Source of the DNA: Micromonospora yasonensis
GTDB lineage: Bacteria > Actinomycetota > Actinomycetes > Mycobacteriales > Micromonosporaceae
Assembly: GCF_026013475.1 (NCBI RefSeq)
Contig: NZ_JAPDPH010000054.1
Location: forward strand, 1 to 36,214
Length of the DNA stretch: 36,214 nucleotides
Direction: 5' to 3'
Shown: positions 1 through 7,697 of the stretch, in pieces
How positions within the stretch are numbered: position 1 is the first letter of the stretch
How the letters are laid out: each line of letters begins with the position of its first letter
Notes under the pieces: model-generated
Told to the model about the DNA's origin: nothing
The model's input: the letters and a program-made list of their open reading frames with translations, nothing else
Databases searched by the model: none
Translations under genes and position numbers: made by a program

Positions 1-906
1 CCGGTGGAGTGGACCGACCAGGGCATGGCCGCGGTGGAGATCTTCCGCGCCCCCAAGCGGGGGTACGGCGTCCGCCGGGCCGGTGCGGAACTGCCCGCCG
101 GCACCCTGCTCGCCCGCGCCGGCACGTACGTCTCGCCGGCCCTGGTCGCCGTCTTCGCCGCTACCGGCATCGGGCACGTGGTGGTCCGGCCCAGCCCCCG
201 GGTGGTCATCGTGGCCACCGGGGACGAACTGGTCGACGTCGGCCGGGGCAGCCAGCCCGGGCAGGTGGTGGACGCCAACTCGCACGCGCTGACCGCCGCC
301 GCGGCCGAGGCGGGCGCGCTCGCGTACCGGGTGGGGATCTGCGACGACGACCCGGAGGGGCTGCGCGGCCTGCTGGAGGACCAGACCCTGCGGGCCGACC
401 TGATCATCACCACCGGCGGCACCGGCACCGGCCCCGGTGACATGGTCCGCCGGATCCTGTCCCGGCGGGAGGGCGGCCGTGCCGGGCCGGTCACCTTCAC
501 AGAGGTGGCCCTCTATCCCGGAACGGCCCTCGGATTCGGTACGGTCGGCGCCGAGGAGGTGCCGGTGGTGTGTCTTCCCGGTGAGCCCGGCGCGGCGCTG
601 ATCGGCTTCGAGGTGCTGGCCCGGCCGGCCATCCAACTGCTGGCGGGCGCCGAGCCGGTGTTCCGGCCCAGCGTGCGCGCGCACCTGCTGGAGACGGTCT
701 CGTCCCCGGCCGGGCTGCGCGAGTTCCGCCCGGCGCACGTGGCCGAGCGCCGCGGCGGCGGGTACACCGTCCAGCCGCTCGCCGGCGGCCCGTTCACCCT
801 CTCCGGCCTGGCCGAGGCGAACGGCCTGCTGGTCCTCGGCGAGCGGGTCACCACGGCCGCTGCCGGATCGACCGTGGACGTGCTCCTGTTGGACCGACGC
901 CGGTGA
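1..906 (+). CDS. moeA: MoeA/Glp-type molybdopterin molybdenumtransferase family protein, 5'-partial
   Basis: The frame is open from base 1, so the N-terminus (roughly the first 100 residues of a ~400-residue family) lies outside the window; the GTG at 4 is probably an internal codon. Visible parts are the MoeA central domain with VATGDELVDVG and TTGGTGTGPGDM, and the C-terminal beta-barrel domain IV. MoeA inserts molybdate into molybdopterin. The usual family motif PGNPVS reads LPGEPGAAL here, so catalytic competence is uncertain. In actinobacteria the copy next to rimJ and sepX/glpR matches Glp of Corynebacterium, a gephyrin-like protein that binds FtsZ and the membrane receptor GlpR. The order here (moeA-like, GNAT, SepX/GlpR) is that arrangement, so a division role is plausible. 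Its stop shares one base with the next start. Family call is sure; Glp versus true MoeA is inference. Confidence 0.88.
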   Translation, partial: PVEWTDQGMAAVEIFRAPKRGYGVRRAGAELPAGTLLARAGTYVSPALVAVFAATGIGHVVVRPSPRVVIVATGDELVDVGRGSQPGQVVDANSHALTAAAAEAGALAYRVGICDDDPEGLRGLLEDQTLRADLIITTGGTGTGPGDMVRRILSRREGGRAGPVTFTEVALYPGTALGFGTVGAEEVPVVCLPGEPGAALIGFEVLARPAIQLLAGAEPVFRPSVRAHLLETVSSPAGLREFRPAHVAERRGGGYTVQPLAGGPFTLSGLAEANGLLVLGERVTTAAAGSTVDVLLLDRRR

Positions 907-1544
907 TGTTCCGACGGCCGCCGGGCTGGCCGGCGGTGCTGGTGGACGGCCCGGTGGTGCTGCGGCCGTACAAGCGCTCCGACGCGACGGCGTGGTCGGA
1001 GATCCGGCGCGCCAACCGGGCCTGGCTGTCCCCATGGGAGTCCCACCTGCCCGGGAGCTGGGACGAGTCGAACTCGCCGGCCGCGTTCCGCTTCGTCCAC
1101 GCCGACCAGCGGCGGTCGGCGCGTACCGGCGAGAGCATGCCGTTCGCCGTCTGCCTGCGCGAGGACGGGCGGGAACGCCTGGTCGGGCACCTCAACCTGG
1201 GCAGCATCGTTCGCCGGGCGTTCTGCTCCGGGTACGTCGGCTACTGGGTGGACTCCCGGGTGGCCGGTCGCGGGGTGATCCCCACGGCGGTGGCACTCGC
1301 GGTGGATCACGCGTTCGGCCCCGGCGGGCTGCACCGGGTCGAGGTGAACATCCGGCCGGAGAACACCCCGTCCCGGCGGGTGGTGGAGAAGCTCGGCATC
1401 CGCGAGGAGGCCTACCACGTCCGGTACATGCACATCGACGGCGCCTGGCGCGACCACATCGGGTACGCCATGACCAGCGAGGAAGTGGCCGCCGAGGGCG
1501 GCCTGCTGGCGCGGTGGCACCGCGTACGTGACAGCCGAGGGTGA
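906..1544 (+). CDS. GNAT acetyltransferase, RimJ/RimL-like
   Basis: This 212-residue GNAT protein resembles ribosomal-protein-alanine N-acetyltransferases (RimJ). The N-terminal part holds the substrate side (VLRPYKRSDA). The acetyl-CoA core follows with GYWVDSRVAGRGVIPTAVAL, the R-G-x-G-like loop, and the late strand VEVNIRPENTPSRRVVEKLG, in which N and the SRRV segment are typical. The start is either ATG 906, sharing one base with the moeA stop (TGATG), or GTG 903, three bases earlier; coupling to moeA is clear in both cases. Conserved synteny with the Glp/SepX pair is known in actinobacteria. The acetylated target cannot be read from sequence. Confidence 0.9.
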   Translation: MFRRPPGWPAVLVDGPVVLRPYKRSDATAWSEIRRANRAWLSPWESHLPGSWDESNSPAAFRFVHADQRRSARTGESMPFAVCLREDGRERLVGHLNLGSIVRRAFCSGYVGYWVDSRVAGRGVIPTAVALAVDHAFGPGGLHRVEVNIRPENTPSRRVVEKLGIREEAYHVRYMHIDGAWRDHIGYAMTSEEVAAEGGLLARWHRVRDSRG

Positions 1545-1728
1545 ACCGTCCCACCCGCCACGCCCGGCGCGGCATCCGGGTGAACGGGTCGGCGGCCCGT
1601 AACCTCAAGTAACTGCAAGCTGTGGCAAGCGCTGCGCGACCGCACGATCTGCGCCGTGAACGACGGGCGACGGAAGAAGGTGCGGCGGAGCGGCGCTCGC
1701 CCCGAATTCGGTGACGGGAGGGGTGAGG

Positions 1729-2505
1729 GTGCCGACCTCGGTGCTCCTCGCCGTCCTCGCCGCCGCCGGCCTGCTCGCCCTCGCGCCGGCGCTGGTTCGC
1801 CGGTACGACGCCACCGAGCGGCTGGTGGCGGAGCGGGCGCAGTCGACGGCGCGGGTGCTCCAGCGCCGCCGTCGGCGTCGCACCGTGCCCGGACGGCGGC
1901 CCCTCCACCCACCCCGCTCGCTTGTCATCACCCTCAGTGAGGATTCCGGTACGGGGAGTCTGGCTCCGCCGGTCTCCGCGCCTCCGGCGGGCCGCCGCTC
2001 CAACCGGCTCCGGTCGCTCCCGCCGGCCCCGGCCAAGTCCCGCCGACGGCACCCCCCGAAGCGGCGGCACACCCCGGCGATCTACCGCCGCCGACGGGTG
2101 CTGGCCGCGCTGCTGCTGCTCAACTTCGTCGAGCTGATCGGCGTGGTGCTGGTCAGTCCCGGGTTCTGGATCAGCGTCTCGGTGACCGGCACCCTGCTCG
2201 TCGCGTACGTCGTACACCTGCGGCAGCGGGCCCTGGCCGAACGCCGGCGACGGCGCGCGGAGGCCCGGGAGGCCGCCTGGCTGGCCGCCCGGCAGGCTGA
2301 GGTGCGCCGTGAGCAGGCCCGTCGCGCCGCGGCCCGGCGGGAGGCGCAGCGGCGGCTGGCCGCCCAGCGCGAGGCGGTCCGGCGTACCGCGATGGGCCTG
2401 GACCGGCCGGCGGACCTGCCGTCGGCGGCCAGCGGCGGCTCGGTCTCCTACCGGCGGGCGGGCGGCCTGCGCGGTCGCCCCTACCAGTCCGGCCGCGGCG
2501 CCTGA
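1729..2505 (+). CDS. sepX: SepX/GlpR divisome membrane protein
   Basis: This 258-residue protein has an N-terminal hydrophobic helix right after the start (PTSVLLAVLAAAGLLALAP). A long Arg/Pro-rich cytoplasmic linker with an RRRRRR run follows, then a hydrophobic hairpin (VLAALLLLNFVELIGVVLV and VSVTGTLLVAYVV), then a very Arg/Ala-rich, probably coiled-coil tail. This layout and the position after moeA-rimJ match actinobacterial SepX (Streptomyces) and GlpR (Corynebacterium), the membrane partner of the gephyrin-like Glp in the FtsZ divisome. I chose GTG 1729 because GGGAGGGG at 1716-1723 sits 5 bases upstream and the hydrophobic helix then begins at once. In-frame GTGs at 1711 and 1723 overlap or precede that site. 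A T-run (AATTTTTTC) directly follows the stop. Confidence 0.85.
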   Translation: MPTSVLLAVLAAAGLLALAPALVRRYDATERLVAERAQSTARVLQRRRRRRTVPGRRPLHPPRSLVITLSEDSGTGSLAPPVSAPPAGRRSNRLRSLPPAPAKSRRRHPPKRRHTPAIYRRRRVLAALLLLNFVELIGVVLVSPGFWISVSVTGTLLVAYVVHLRQRALAERRRRRAEAREAAWLAARQAEVRREQARRAAARREAQRRLAAQREAVRRTAMGLDRPADLPSAASGGSVSYRRAGGLRGRPYQSGRGA

Positions 2506-2604
2506 ATTTTTTCTCCGGGCGGTGTCGAATCCGGCGGGTGCCGTTCGACGGGTTGGTGAAGGCCGGCGTAGGGCCGGCCGCCACCGACGCACAGGGAGCA
2601 CATC

Positions 2605-3159
2605 ATGGCCAAGATCGTGTCGAACTTCTTCATCTCGCTCGACGGTGTCGTGGAGCGGCCGGACCAGTGGCACTTCCCCTACTTCGACGACGAGATGGGC
2701 GCGGCGGTGGGCCACGGTGTGGAGCGGGCCACGGCGTTCCTGATGGGGCGCAAGCAGTACCAGGAGTGGGCCGAGTACTGGCCGAACAAGGCCGACGGCG
2801 ACGACGGCGGCTTCGCGGGCTTCATCAACTCGGTGCCGAAGTACGTCCTGTCCAACACCCTCACCGAGGCGACCTGGCAGAACACCACCCTGCTCACCGG
2901 CGAGTCCGAGCAGGTCGCGGCCCGGCTGCGGGAGATCAAGGAGCGGTCCGACGGGGAGATCGCCATGTCGGGCAGCACCACCACGGTGCGCTGGCTGCTG
3001 GCCAACGGGCTGCTGGACGAGTTGCGGCTGCTGGTGCACCCGATCGCCGTGGGGAGCGGGCAGCGGCTCTTCGAGGAGACCCCGACCTACCCGCTGCGGC
3101 TGGCGCGCCACGAAACCTTCAAGAGTGGCGTGCTCAACCTCGCCTACGTCCCCGCCTGA
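2605..3159 (+). CDS. dihydrofolate reductase family protein (RibD C-terminal-like)
   Basis: This 184-residue protein fills a single RibD C-terminal/DHFR-like Rossmann domain. The N-terminal strand reads KIVSNFFISLDGVVERPDQW. FLMGRKQYQEW corresponds to the nucleotide-binding 'GRxTY' region, IAMSGSTTTVRWLL is the glycine loop before helix E, and ELRLLVHPIAVGSGQRLF is the family's C-terminal signature. Such stand-alone proteins are common in actinobacteria and mostly of unknown substrate. A Shine-Dalgarno AGGGAG precedes ATG by a normal distance. A homolog with similar motifs lies on the other side of the tRNA at 3550-4143. It is not classic FolA, which lacks this C-terminal signature. Confidence 0.9.
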   Translation: MAKIVSNFFISLDGVVERPDQWHFPYFDDEMGAAVGHGVERATAFLMGRKQYQEWAEYWPNKADGDDGGFAGFINSVPKYVLSNTLTEATWQNTTLLTGESEQVAARLREIKERSDGEIAMSGSTTTVRWLLANGLLDELRLLVHPIAVGSGQRLFEETPTYPLRLARHETFKSGVLNLAYVPA

Positions 3160-3191
3160 TCCGCACGGTCGGTGGCTCGTCGCTTCCACTC

Positions 3192-3245
3192 GGAGATCTT
3201 GGAAGCTTTGCGCCCCTCTGAGGGCCTTTTCCTTCCAAGATCTCC
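3192..3245. repeat. long perfect inverted repeat, possible terminator or extragenic palindrome
   Basis: Arms 3192-3205 (GGAGATCTTGGAAG) and 3232-3245 (CTTCCAAGATCTCC) pair over 14 bases without mismatch. They enclose a 26-base loop that holds a smaller hairpin (GCCC-CTCTGA-GGGC) followed by CTTTTC. The element follows the DHFR-like gene by about 30 bases. The inner hairpin plus T-run could end transcription of that gene. The outer arms are AT-richer than the surroundings, suggesting a mobile extragenic palindrome instead. Confidence 0.6.
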
Positions 3246-3286
3246 TCATCCGGTGGGGCAGTTCGCGTGGGAGGGAGCAGACCTGT

Positions 3287-3292
3287 TAGCCT
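3287..3292 (+). promoter_or_regulatory. possible -10 element of the tRNA-Ala promoter
   Basis: TAGCCT about 57 bases before the tRNA fits the loose actinobacterial TANNNT -10 pattern. No convincing -35 is visible. The intervening leader can fold, for example CGCTGG-TACG-CCAGCG at 3331-3346. A weak call. Confidence 0.25.
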
Positions 3293-3348
3293 TGTCGCCG
3301 GCCCGCCCAGTGAAAGTCGGGTGGGACCGACGCTGGTACGCCAGCGGA

Positions 3349-3422
3349 GGGGCTGTGGCGCAGACCGGTAGCGCACCTCGTTCGCATCGAGGGGGTCAGG
3401 GGTTCAAATCCCCTCAGCTCCA
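3349..3422 (+). tRNA. tRNA-Ala(CGC)
   Basis: A full cloverleaf can be drawn by hand. The acceptor stem GGGGCTG (3349-3355) pairs with CAGCTCC (3415-3421) and includes the G3:U70 wobble that is the alanine identity element. The anticodon stem CCTCG/CGAGG (3376-3380/3388-3392) carries loop TTCGCAT with anticodon CGC at 3383-3385. The T arm is AGGGG-TTCAAAT-CCCCT (3398-3414). The discriminator base is A3422. CCA is not encoded; ACCC follows. Confidence 0.95.
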
Positions 3423-3431
3423 CCCCAGCTC

Positions 3432-3465
3432 AAAGGCCGTTTCCCATCGTGGGAGGCGGCCTTTT
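3432..3465 (+). terminator. rho-independent terminator of the tRNA
   Basis: AAAGGCCG (3432-3439) pairs with CGGCCTTT (3457-3464), with an inner TCCCA-TCG-TGGGA stem, ending in TTTT. It lies 10 bases behind the tRNA, as expected for tRNA termination. Confidence 0.85.
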
Positions 3466-3504
3466 CGATGAACAGGGCCTGAACCGGGCCCACAACATGG
3501 CGAA

Positions 3505-3537
3505 GGGCGGGCGCCGGAGGCCGGTGCCCGCCCGTTT
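3505..3537. terminator. second hairpin terminator between convergent units
   Basis: GGGCGGGCGCCGG (3505-3517) pairs with CCGGTGCCCGCCC (3521-3533) over 13 positions with one G-T wobble, loop AGG, followed by GTTTCTC on the plus strand. It separates the tRNA from the minus-strand gene ending at 3550 and may serve both directions. Confidence 0.7.
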
Positions 3538-3549
3538 CTCCCGTGAGCT

Positions 3550-4143
3550 TCAGGACTGGCCTGTGGTGTAGGTGGCGATGATGACACCGGTGGTCGTCAC
3601 CTGGCTCCCGGTGAGCCGCAGCTGCCGAAAGGTGCCGTCGTCGGGGAAGATGCGCTTGCCGCCGCCGACGAGGACCGGCTCGATGAGGATTCGGAGTTCG
3701 TCAACGAGGTTGTGCTCGATGAGGGTCCGGGTCAGCCGGGAGCTGCCGACGACGTGGAGGTCTGCGCCGTCTTCCTGCTTCAGCGACGCCACGGCCCTGG
3801 CGATGTCGCCCTGCAGGACCGTGGAGTTCTGCCACGTGAGCGGTTCGGTGAGCGTCGCCGAGGCGACGTATTTCGGCCGGTTGTTGAGCACCTCGGCGAG
3901 CGCGGCGAGCTCGTCGGGAGCGGTCGGCCAGAACGCTGCGAAGATCTCGTACGTCCGGCGGCCGAACAGGAAACCACCAGTTTCCGCCGTGCTCCTGGTG
4001 ACCCAGTTCGTCGTCATGTCGTCGATGTGGCGCATGTGCCAGCCGCCGTGCCGGAAGCCGCCGTCGCTGTCCTCCCCGTCGTAGCCGGGGGCCTGGACGA
4101 CCCCGTCGAGGGTCATCCATTCATCTGCGATCAATTTCCGCAT
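3550..4143 (-). CDS. dihydrofolate reductase family protein (RibD C-terminal-like)
   Basis: This 197-residue single-domain protein begins KLIADEWMTLDGVVQAPG, the typical opening of stand-alone RibD/YwjB-like reductases. FLFGRRTYEIFAAFWP is the nucleotide-site region, LHVVGSSRLTRTL the glycine loop, and ELRILIEPVLVGGGKRIF the C-terminal signature. The substrate is unknown. The start ATG lies one base after the stop of the VOC gene at 4145-4543 (TGAcATG), so the two are translated as one unit. It shares fold and signature with the protein at 2605-3159, but sequence divergence argues against a recent duplication. Confidence 0.9.
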   Translation of the reverse strand: MRKLIADEWMTLDGVVQAPGYDGEDSDGGFRHGGWHMRHIDDMTTNWVTRSTAETGGFLFGRRTYEIFAAFWPTAPDELAALAEVLNNRPKYVASATLTEPLTWQNSTVLQGDIARAVASLKQEDGADLHVVGSSRLTRTLIEHNLVDELRILIEPVLVGGGKRIFPDDGTFRQLRLTGSQVTTTGVIIATYTTGQS

Positions 4144-4144
4144 G

Positions 4145-4543
4145 TCAGGCCGCCGTCACCAGCCAGAGGTGGCCGTCGGGATCGGCGAATGTGCCGGCGT
4201 AGCCCCACGGCTGCGCGGCTGGCGGCGTCACGACTCGGGCGCCCGCAGACCGGGCCTGTTCGACGATCCGGTTTACCTCGGCGGGGCTCTGGGCGGTCAG
4301 ACCGAGCACGCACTCACTGCGGCCCCGGTCGGCGACCTCGTGGTCGCCGATGACCCAGCCGAAGCCCCCGCTCGGCACCAGCATCAACCGCAAGCCGTCG
4401 TTCACGGTGAACTGCAGCGGCTCGGGGATCCCGTCCGCCGCCGGTTCACCGACCGTCGTCAGGCCGAGTGCCTCGGAGTAGAAGCGGTGCGATGTCGGGC
4501 GGTCAGCTATCGGCAGGCTGACGACTACGGGGGAACTAGGCAT
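4145..4543 (-). CDS. VOC (glyoxalase/bleomycin-resistance fold) family protein
   Basis: This 132-residue single VOC unit has two beta-alpha-beta-beta-beta modules. The first includes LPIADRPTSHRFYSEALGL; the second ends WGYAGTFADPDGHLWLV, the usual VOC close with the metal-ligand-like D/E-H region. The family includes dioxygenases, glyoxalases and binding proteins; this one resembles the uncharacterised actinobacterial type. It leads a two-gene minus-strand unit with the DHFR-like gene. Confidence 0.88.
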   Translation of the reverse strand: MPSSPVVVSLPIADRPTSHRFYSEALGLTTVGEPAADGIPEPLQFTVNDGLRLMLVPSGGFGWVIGDHEVADRGRSECVLGLTAQSPAEVNRIVEQARSAGARVVTPPAAQPWGYAGTFADPDGHLWLVTAA

Positions 4544-4770
4544 CGTGGTAACTCCAGGTCGGAGCGGAGAACTGTCACCGTTACCGACCGGCTGACCTTT
4601 CGAAACTCATCGTCCGGCGCCGAGCGTTCTACTCGGCGGTGTCGACGGTGAGCCACCGGCGGATCTTTCCCTCGGGGCCGCCTGGAGCGGCTGGTGGCGA
4701 CCATCCGCTCGCGGACCCGGCCCCGAGGGCGATCTCGGCGTCACGAACCGCGGCACGACCGCCGGTCGTG

Positions 4771-5277
4771 CTACCAGGCCGTGTTGATCACGTACGGGGC
4801 CGGGCTCGGCACGCTGTGCCATTCGGCCACGCTGGGCGGAATCTGCTCCCAGCGGGTCTCGCCCACCTCGCACTCCTGCACGGTCGGGAACCACAGCACC
4901 TCAGGGGCCTTCTCGTCGATCCGGAAGCCCAGGCCGAACAGTTGGACGTCGTGGTCGGCCAGCGGTCCGCCGACCCACGCCACCTCGGTGATCCGGCCGT
5001 AGCCGACACCCTCGCCGACCGCCCGGGTCACCTGGACCTCCCAGCCGGGGACCGGGTCCGGGGTGACGAGGTGCAGGCCATCGGGAATGTGCACCCGTAC
5101 GGCCGTGGTCGGCGAGCCGGCGCAGCCGTGCCCGACCCGGAAGGCGGTGTGGAAGAACTTGGTGTCCGCGGTGTTGGGCGTGGTCACCACGTGGGCGCTG
5201 GCCGGCACGGCGGCGACGCCGACCGCCACAGCTGCGGCCACCAGGACGACACCGGCACGTCGCATCAGTTTGATCAC
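4771..5277 (-). CDS. secreted YcnI-like (DUF1775) protein, copper-type
   Basis: This 168-residue protein begins with a signal peptide (RRAGVVLVAAAVAVGVAA, cleavage after PASA). The mature protein would start at His (HVVTTPNTADT). An N-terminal histidine is the copper ligand in characterised YcnI proteins. HGCAGSPTTAVRVHIPDG is the family core, and GWEVQV with later WV and LWFPTVQECEVGETRW fill the rest. The C-terminal anchor and PCu_AC partner found in many homologs are absent, so it is probably released. I chose GTG 5277 because GGAGGAG at 5282-5288 is correctly spaced; ATG 5265 is the alternative. No copper transporter is adjacent. Confidence 0.85.
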   Translation of the reverse strand: MIKLMRRAGVVLVAAAVAVGVAAVPASAHVVTTPNTADTKFFHTAFRVGHGCAGSPTTAVRVHIPDGLHLVTPDPVPGWEVQVTRAVGEGVGYGRITEVAWVGGPLADHDVQLFGLGFRIDEKAPEVLWFPTVQECEVGETRWEQIPPSVAEWHSVPSPAPYVINTAW

Positions 5278-5785
5278 TCGTCTCCTCCAGAGGCTCGCGA
5301 TGCTCGTCGCCGTCAGGCTGTCCGCCCCCGGCCCAGCACCGGACTCAGCATGGTGAGGGCCTGCGGCCGTGTCTTCGCTCAGATTGCTGCCGTCCGGTCG
5401 GGCCGGTGGTGGGCGGTCACGAGCGGACCGGTCCTCGCGCGCTGACCGGCGTGGCGACGCGGTTGGGTGCGCCGTGACCAGCAGAAACATCGGGCCGCGT
5501 AGCGGCGCTGTCCCGCCCGCTGTCGGCAGCGCCGGCGACCCCAGAACCGTCCTGGCCACACCACGATGCCGCCGGTTCGCGGGTAGGGGTCAGCGCTCCC
5601 GGCCCCTCAGCTCCGCTCCGGCGATGGGCCGGCCTTCCGGCTCGAGAGGTGTCCGGGTCGGACAGCCCGGTACCCGCCCTGGCAACGTGGGCCGCCTTCC
5701 TCCCGCGGCGACCCGCGCTCTAGGCTCGTGCCCACATCTTCGGCACGAAAGCGCCGATCCTTGTCACGGGGGCGGGAGGTCGGAC
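5278..5785. other. 508-bp divergent intergenic region, presumably promoters
   Basis: Nothing here reads as a conserved protein. Open frames entering from both neighbours look like GC-driven extensions, since both genes have clear signal peptides and Shine-Dalgarno sites at its edges. TAGGCT at 5721-5726 is a plausible -10 for the plus-strand gene about 60 bases before its start. No -35, operator or RNA structure stands out. Confidence 0.5.
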
Positions 5786-7465
5786 GTGCGCGTCAAAGCG
5801 GTCGCACGCCTGATGGTCGCGGCGCTGGGCGTCGCTCTCGGCGTGGTGGCGCCGATCGGTTCCGGCGCGGCGTACGCCGACGGCGTGGTCGGGCTCGGCA
5901 TCGACGCGTACGCGGAGATGGTGGTCGACTCGGCGCACGGCCGGCTGTTCTTCAGCCAGGGGCGGCAGCGCTCGGGCGTGCGGGTGACGGACCTGTCCGG
6001 CGGCGCGCAGCGGACGATTCCGGACCTGCCGGGCGCCAGCGGCATGGCGCTGAGCCCGGACGGCTCGACCCTTTACGTGGCCCTCGCCGACGCGGACGCG
6101 GTCGCCGCGATCGACACCACCACGCTGGCCGAGAAGCGCCGCTACAGCACCGGCGCGAGCACCTGTCCCACCTGGCTGGCGCCAGCCGGTGGGAAGATCT
6201 ACATCGGCTACGGATGCCAGTCGGGCAAGGGCAAGCTGGGGTCGATCGACGTACGCGGGGCGACGCCGGTCGTCGCCCTGGACCTGCCCCTCAACGGCCA
6301 GTACTACTACCCGCCGCTGCTCCGGAGCACCCCGGCCAACCCGAATCTGCTGCTGCTGGTGAACCGGTCCAGCGTCTCGTTCCCCATCTCGGGCGAGCCG
6401 GGTCTGTACGACGTCTCGTCCGGGACGCCGTCGCATGTCGCGTCCCTGGCCGGAGAAACCTGCACCGGCCTGCACGACGCCGTGCTGACGGCCGACAAGG
6501 TGATCCTCGGCTGCTCCTACCTGTGGGACCCACAGTCGAACTCCCGCGTGGTGGCGGCCGAGCACGTGGCGTTCTCGGCGGCGGACCTGTCGCCGGCGGG
6601 CACGTACCCGTCCGGGACCTGGCCGACGGCCGTGACGACGTCCCCGAACGGTTCCTTCATCGTCCTCGGCGCCAGCGAGAGTGATTCGATCCACGTCGAG
6701 CGGCCGGACGGGACCGTGGTCCGCCGATACGCCCTCCCGCCCGGCAACCACCTTCAGGTGCGGGGCCTCGCCGTCAGCGCCGACAGCCGCACGCTCTACG
6801 CCGTCACCACCGATCAGGACCGGAAGAACCCGGCCCTGCGGGTGCTGACCGACTTCGGCACCACCGGATCCTCGCTCCTGCTGTCCGCGCCGACGACGAG
6901 CACCCGCGCCGCGCCGCTCACCGTCCAGGGGAAGCTGGCGTTCGTCGGTGCGACCGTGTCGACGCCGTGGACGTTGAAGGTCGCGAAGCAGGACATCACC
7001 GGCGGTCACCCGCTGCCGGACGTCACCACCGCCGCGGACGGGTCGTTCTCCTTCTCCGACACGCCGCTGGTCGGCGCGGCCAACACCTACACCGTGACCT
7101 TCCCCGGCGACGCCACGCACCCGGGCACGAGCCAGTCGGCCACCGTGCAGGTCTCGCGCGCCGCCACCGCGTTGAGCGTCACGGCGAAGGCGACCACCGG
7201 CCGCCGCGCGTCGGTGACCGCCCAACTCGGCGCCACCTACACCAACCGCACGGTCTGCCTGTACGCCCAGCCCTACGGGCAGGCCCGCAAGACGCTCACC
7301 TGCGGCAAAGTGGACGGGTACGGCAAGTTGATGGCCACCTACCCGACGTACCAGCGGGTCACGTTCAGCGCGAGCTTCGCCGGCGACGAGCGCTACGCGC
7401 CTGCCGAGGCTTCGGTGCGTACGTACGGGTTCCTCTGGAAGCCCGGGGTGTTCCGCGGCTACTGA
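5786..7465 (+). CDS. secreted YVTN-type beta-propeller protein with C-terminal Ig-like domains
   Basis: This 559-residue protein has a signal peptide (VARLMVAALGVALGVVAP, probable cleavage AYA-DG). About residues 35-365 hold beta-propeller blades with repeats such as MALSPDGSTLYVALADADAV and VSADSRTLYAVTTD. About residues 370-540 are Ig-like modules: a Cna-B/carboxypeptidase-regulatory-like part (TVQGKLAF ... ADGSFSFSDTPLVGAANTY) and a final Ig repeat. It is probably extracellular and binding or structural; no enzyme motif is visible. GTG 5786 has GGGAGG at 5774-5779, 6 bases upstream. The upstream open frame to 5369 is not needed. It ends 6 bases from the convergent CsbD-like gene. Confidence 0.85.
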   Translation: MRVKAVARLMVAALGVALGVVAPIGSGAAYADGVVGLGIDAYAEMVVDSAHGRLFFSQGRQRSGVRVTDLSGGAQRTIPDLPGASGMALSPDGSTLYVALADADAVAAIDTTTLAEKRRYSTGASTCPTWLAPAGGKIYIGYGCQSGKGKLGSIDVRGATPVVALDLPLNGQYYYPPLLRSTPANPNLLLLVNRSSVSFPISGEPGLYDVSSGTPSHVASLAGETCTGLHDAVLTADKVILGCSYLWDPQSNSRVVAAEHVAFSAADLSPAGTYPSGTWPTAVTTSPNGSFIVLGASESDSIHVERPDGTVVRRYALPPGNHLQVRGLAVSADSRTLYAVTTDQDRKNPALRVLTDFGTTGSSLLLSAPTTSTRAAPLTVQGKLAFVGATVSTPWTLKVAKQDITGGHPLPDVTTAADGSFSFSDTPLVGAANTYTVTFPGDATHPGTSQSATVQVSRAATALSVTAKATTGRRASVTAQLGATYTNRTVCLYAQPYGQARKTLTCGKVDGYGKLMATYPTYQRVTFSASFAGDERYAPAEASVRTYGFLWKPGVFRGY

Positions 7466-7471
7466 GGGTGA

Positions 7472-7666
7472 TCAGGTGGTGAAGTCGTCCCGGGCGTCCC
7501 GGGCGTCCTTCTGGACGTGCTCACCGGGCTGTTTGCCCCGGATCTCGTCCTGACGCATCGCCTGTTCCGCCTCGGCGCGTTCGGGCCGGGTCATGTCGCC
7601 CATCCGGGCCCGGGCCGGCCCGGCCACCTGCTCAAGGTTGTCCTTCGACCGCTCGGTGGAGCTCAT
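7472..7666 (-). CDS. small CsbD-like stress protein (64 aa)
   Basis: This is a highly charged, lysine/arginine/glutamate-rich 64-residue protein without hydrophobic segments. It begins SSTERSKDNLEQVAGPARAR and continues with a second amphipathic stretch (EIRGKQPGEHVQKDARDARD). Size and repeat character resemble CsbD-family general-stress proteins, but the match is loose; 'hypothetical' is the fallback. GGGAGG upstream of ATG 7666 fixes the start; a longer frame to 7723 is less likely. Confidence 0.7.
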   Translation of the reverse strand: MSSTERSKDNLEQVAGPARARMGDMTRPERAEAEQAMRQDEIRGKQPGEHVQKDARDARDDFTT

Positions 7667-7697
7667 GTCGCCTCCCTGCCGTCGTGGGCGAACGGGG

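Noticed and set aside
1192..3249. 685-codon minus-strand frame
   Set aside because: It covers GNAT, SepX and DHFR-like genes in antisense and reads as Arg/Pro/Gly-rich nonsense.
3349..4143. Genomic island integrated at tRNA-Ala
   Set aside because: No integrase gene and no direct repeat of the tRNA 3' end could be found in the window.
4544..4770. Possible pseudogene between VOC and YcnI genes
   Set aside because: I read all frames and saw no recognisable family; treated as plain intergenic sequence.
5369..5785. N-terminal extension of the beta-propeller protein
   Set aside because: The signal peptide and Shine-Dalgarno place the start at 5786; the extension is Arg/Gly/Ser-rich and would mask the signal peptide.
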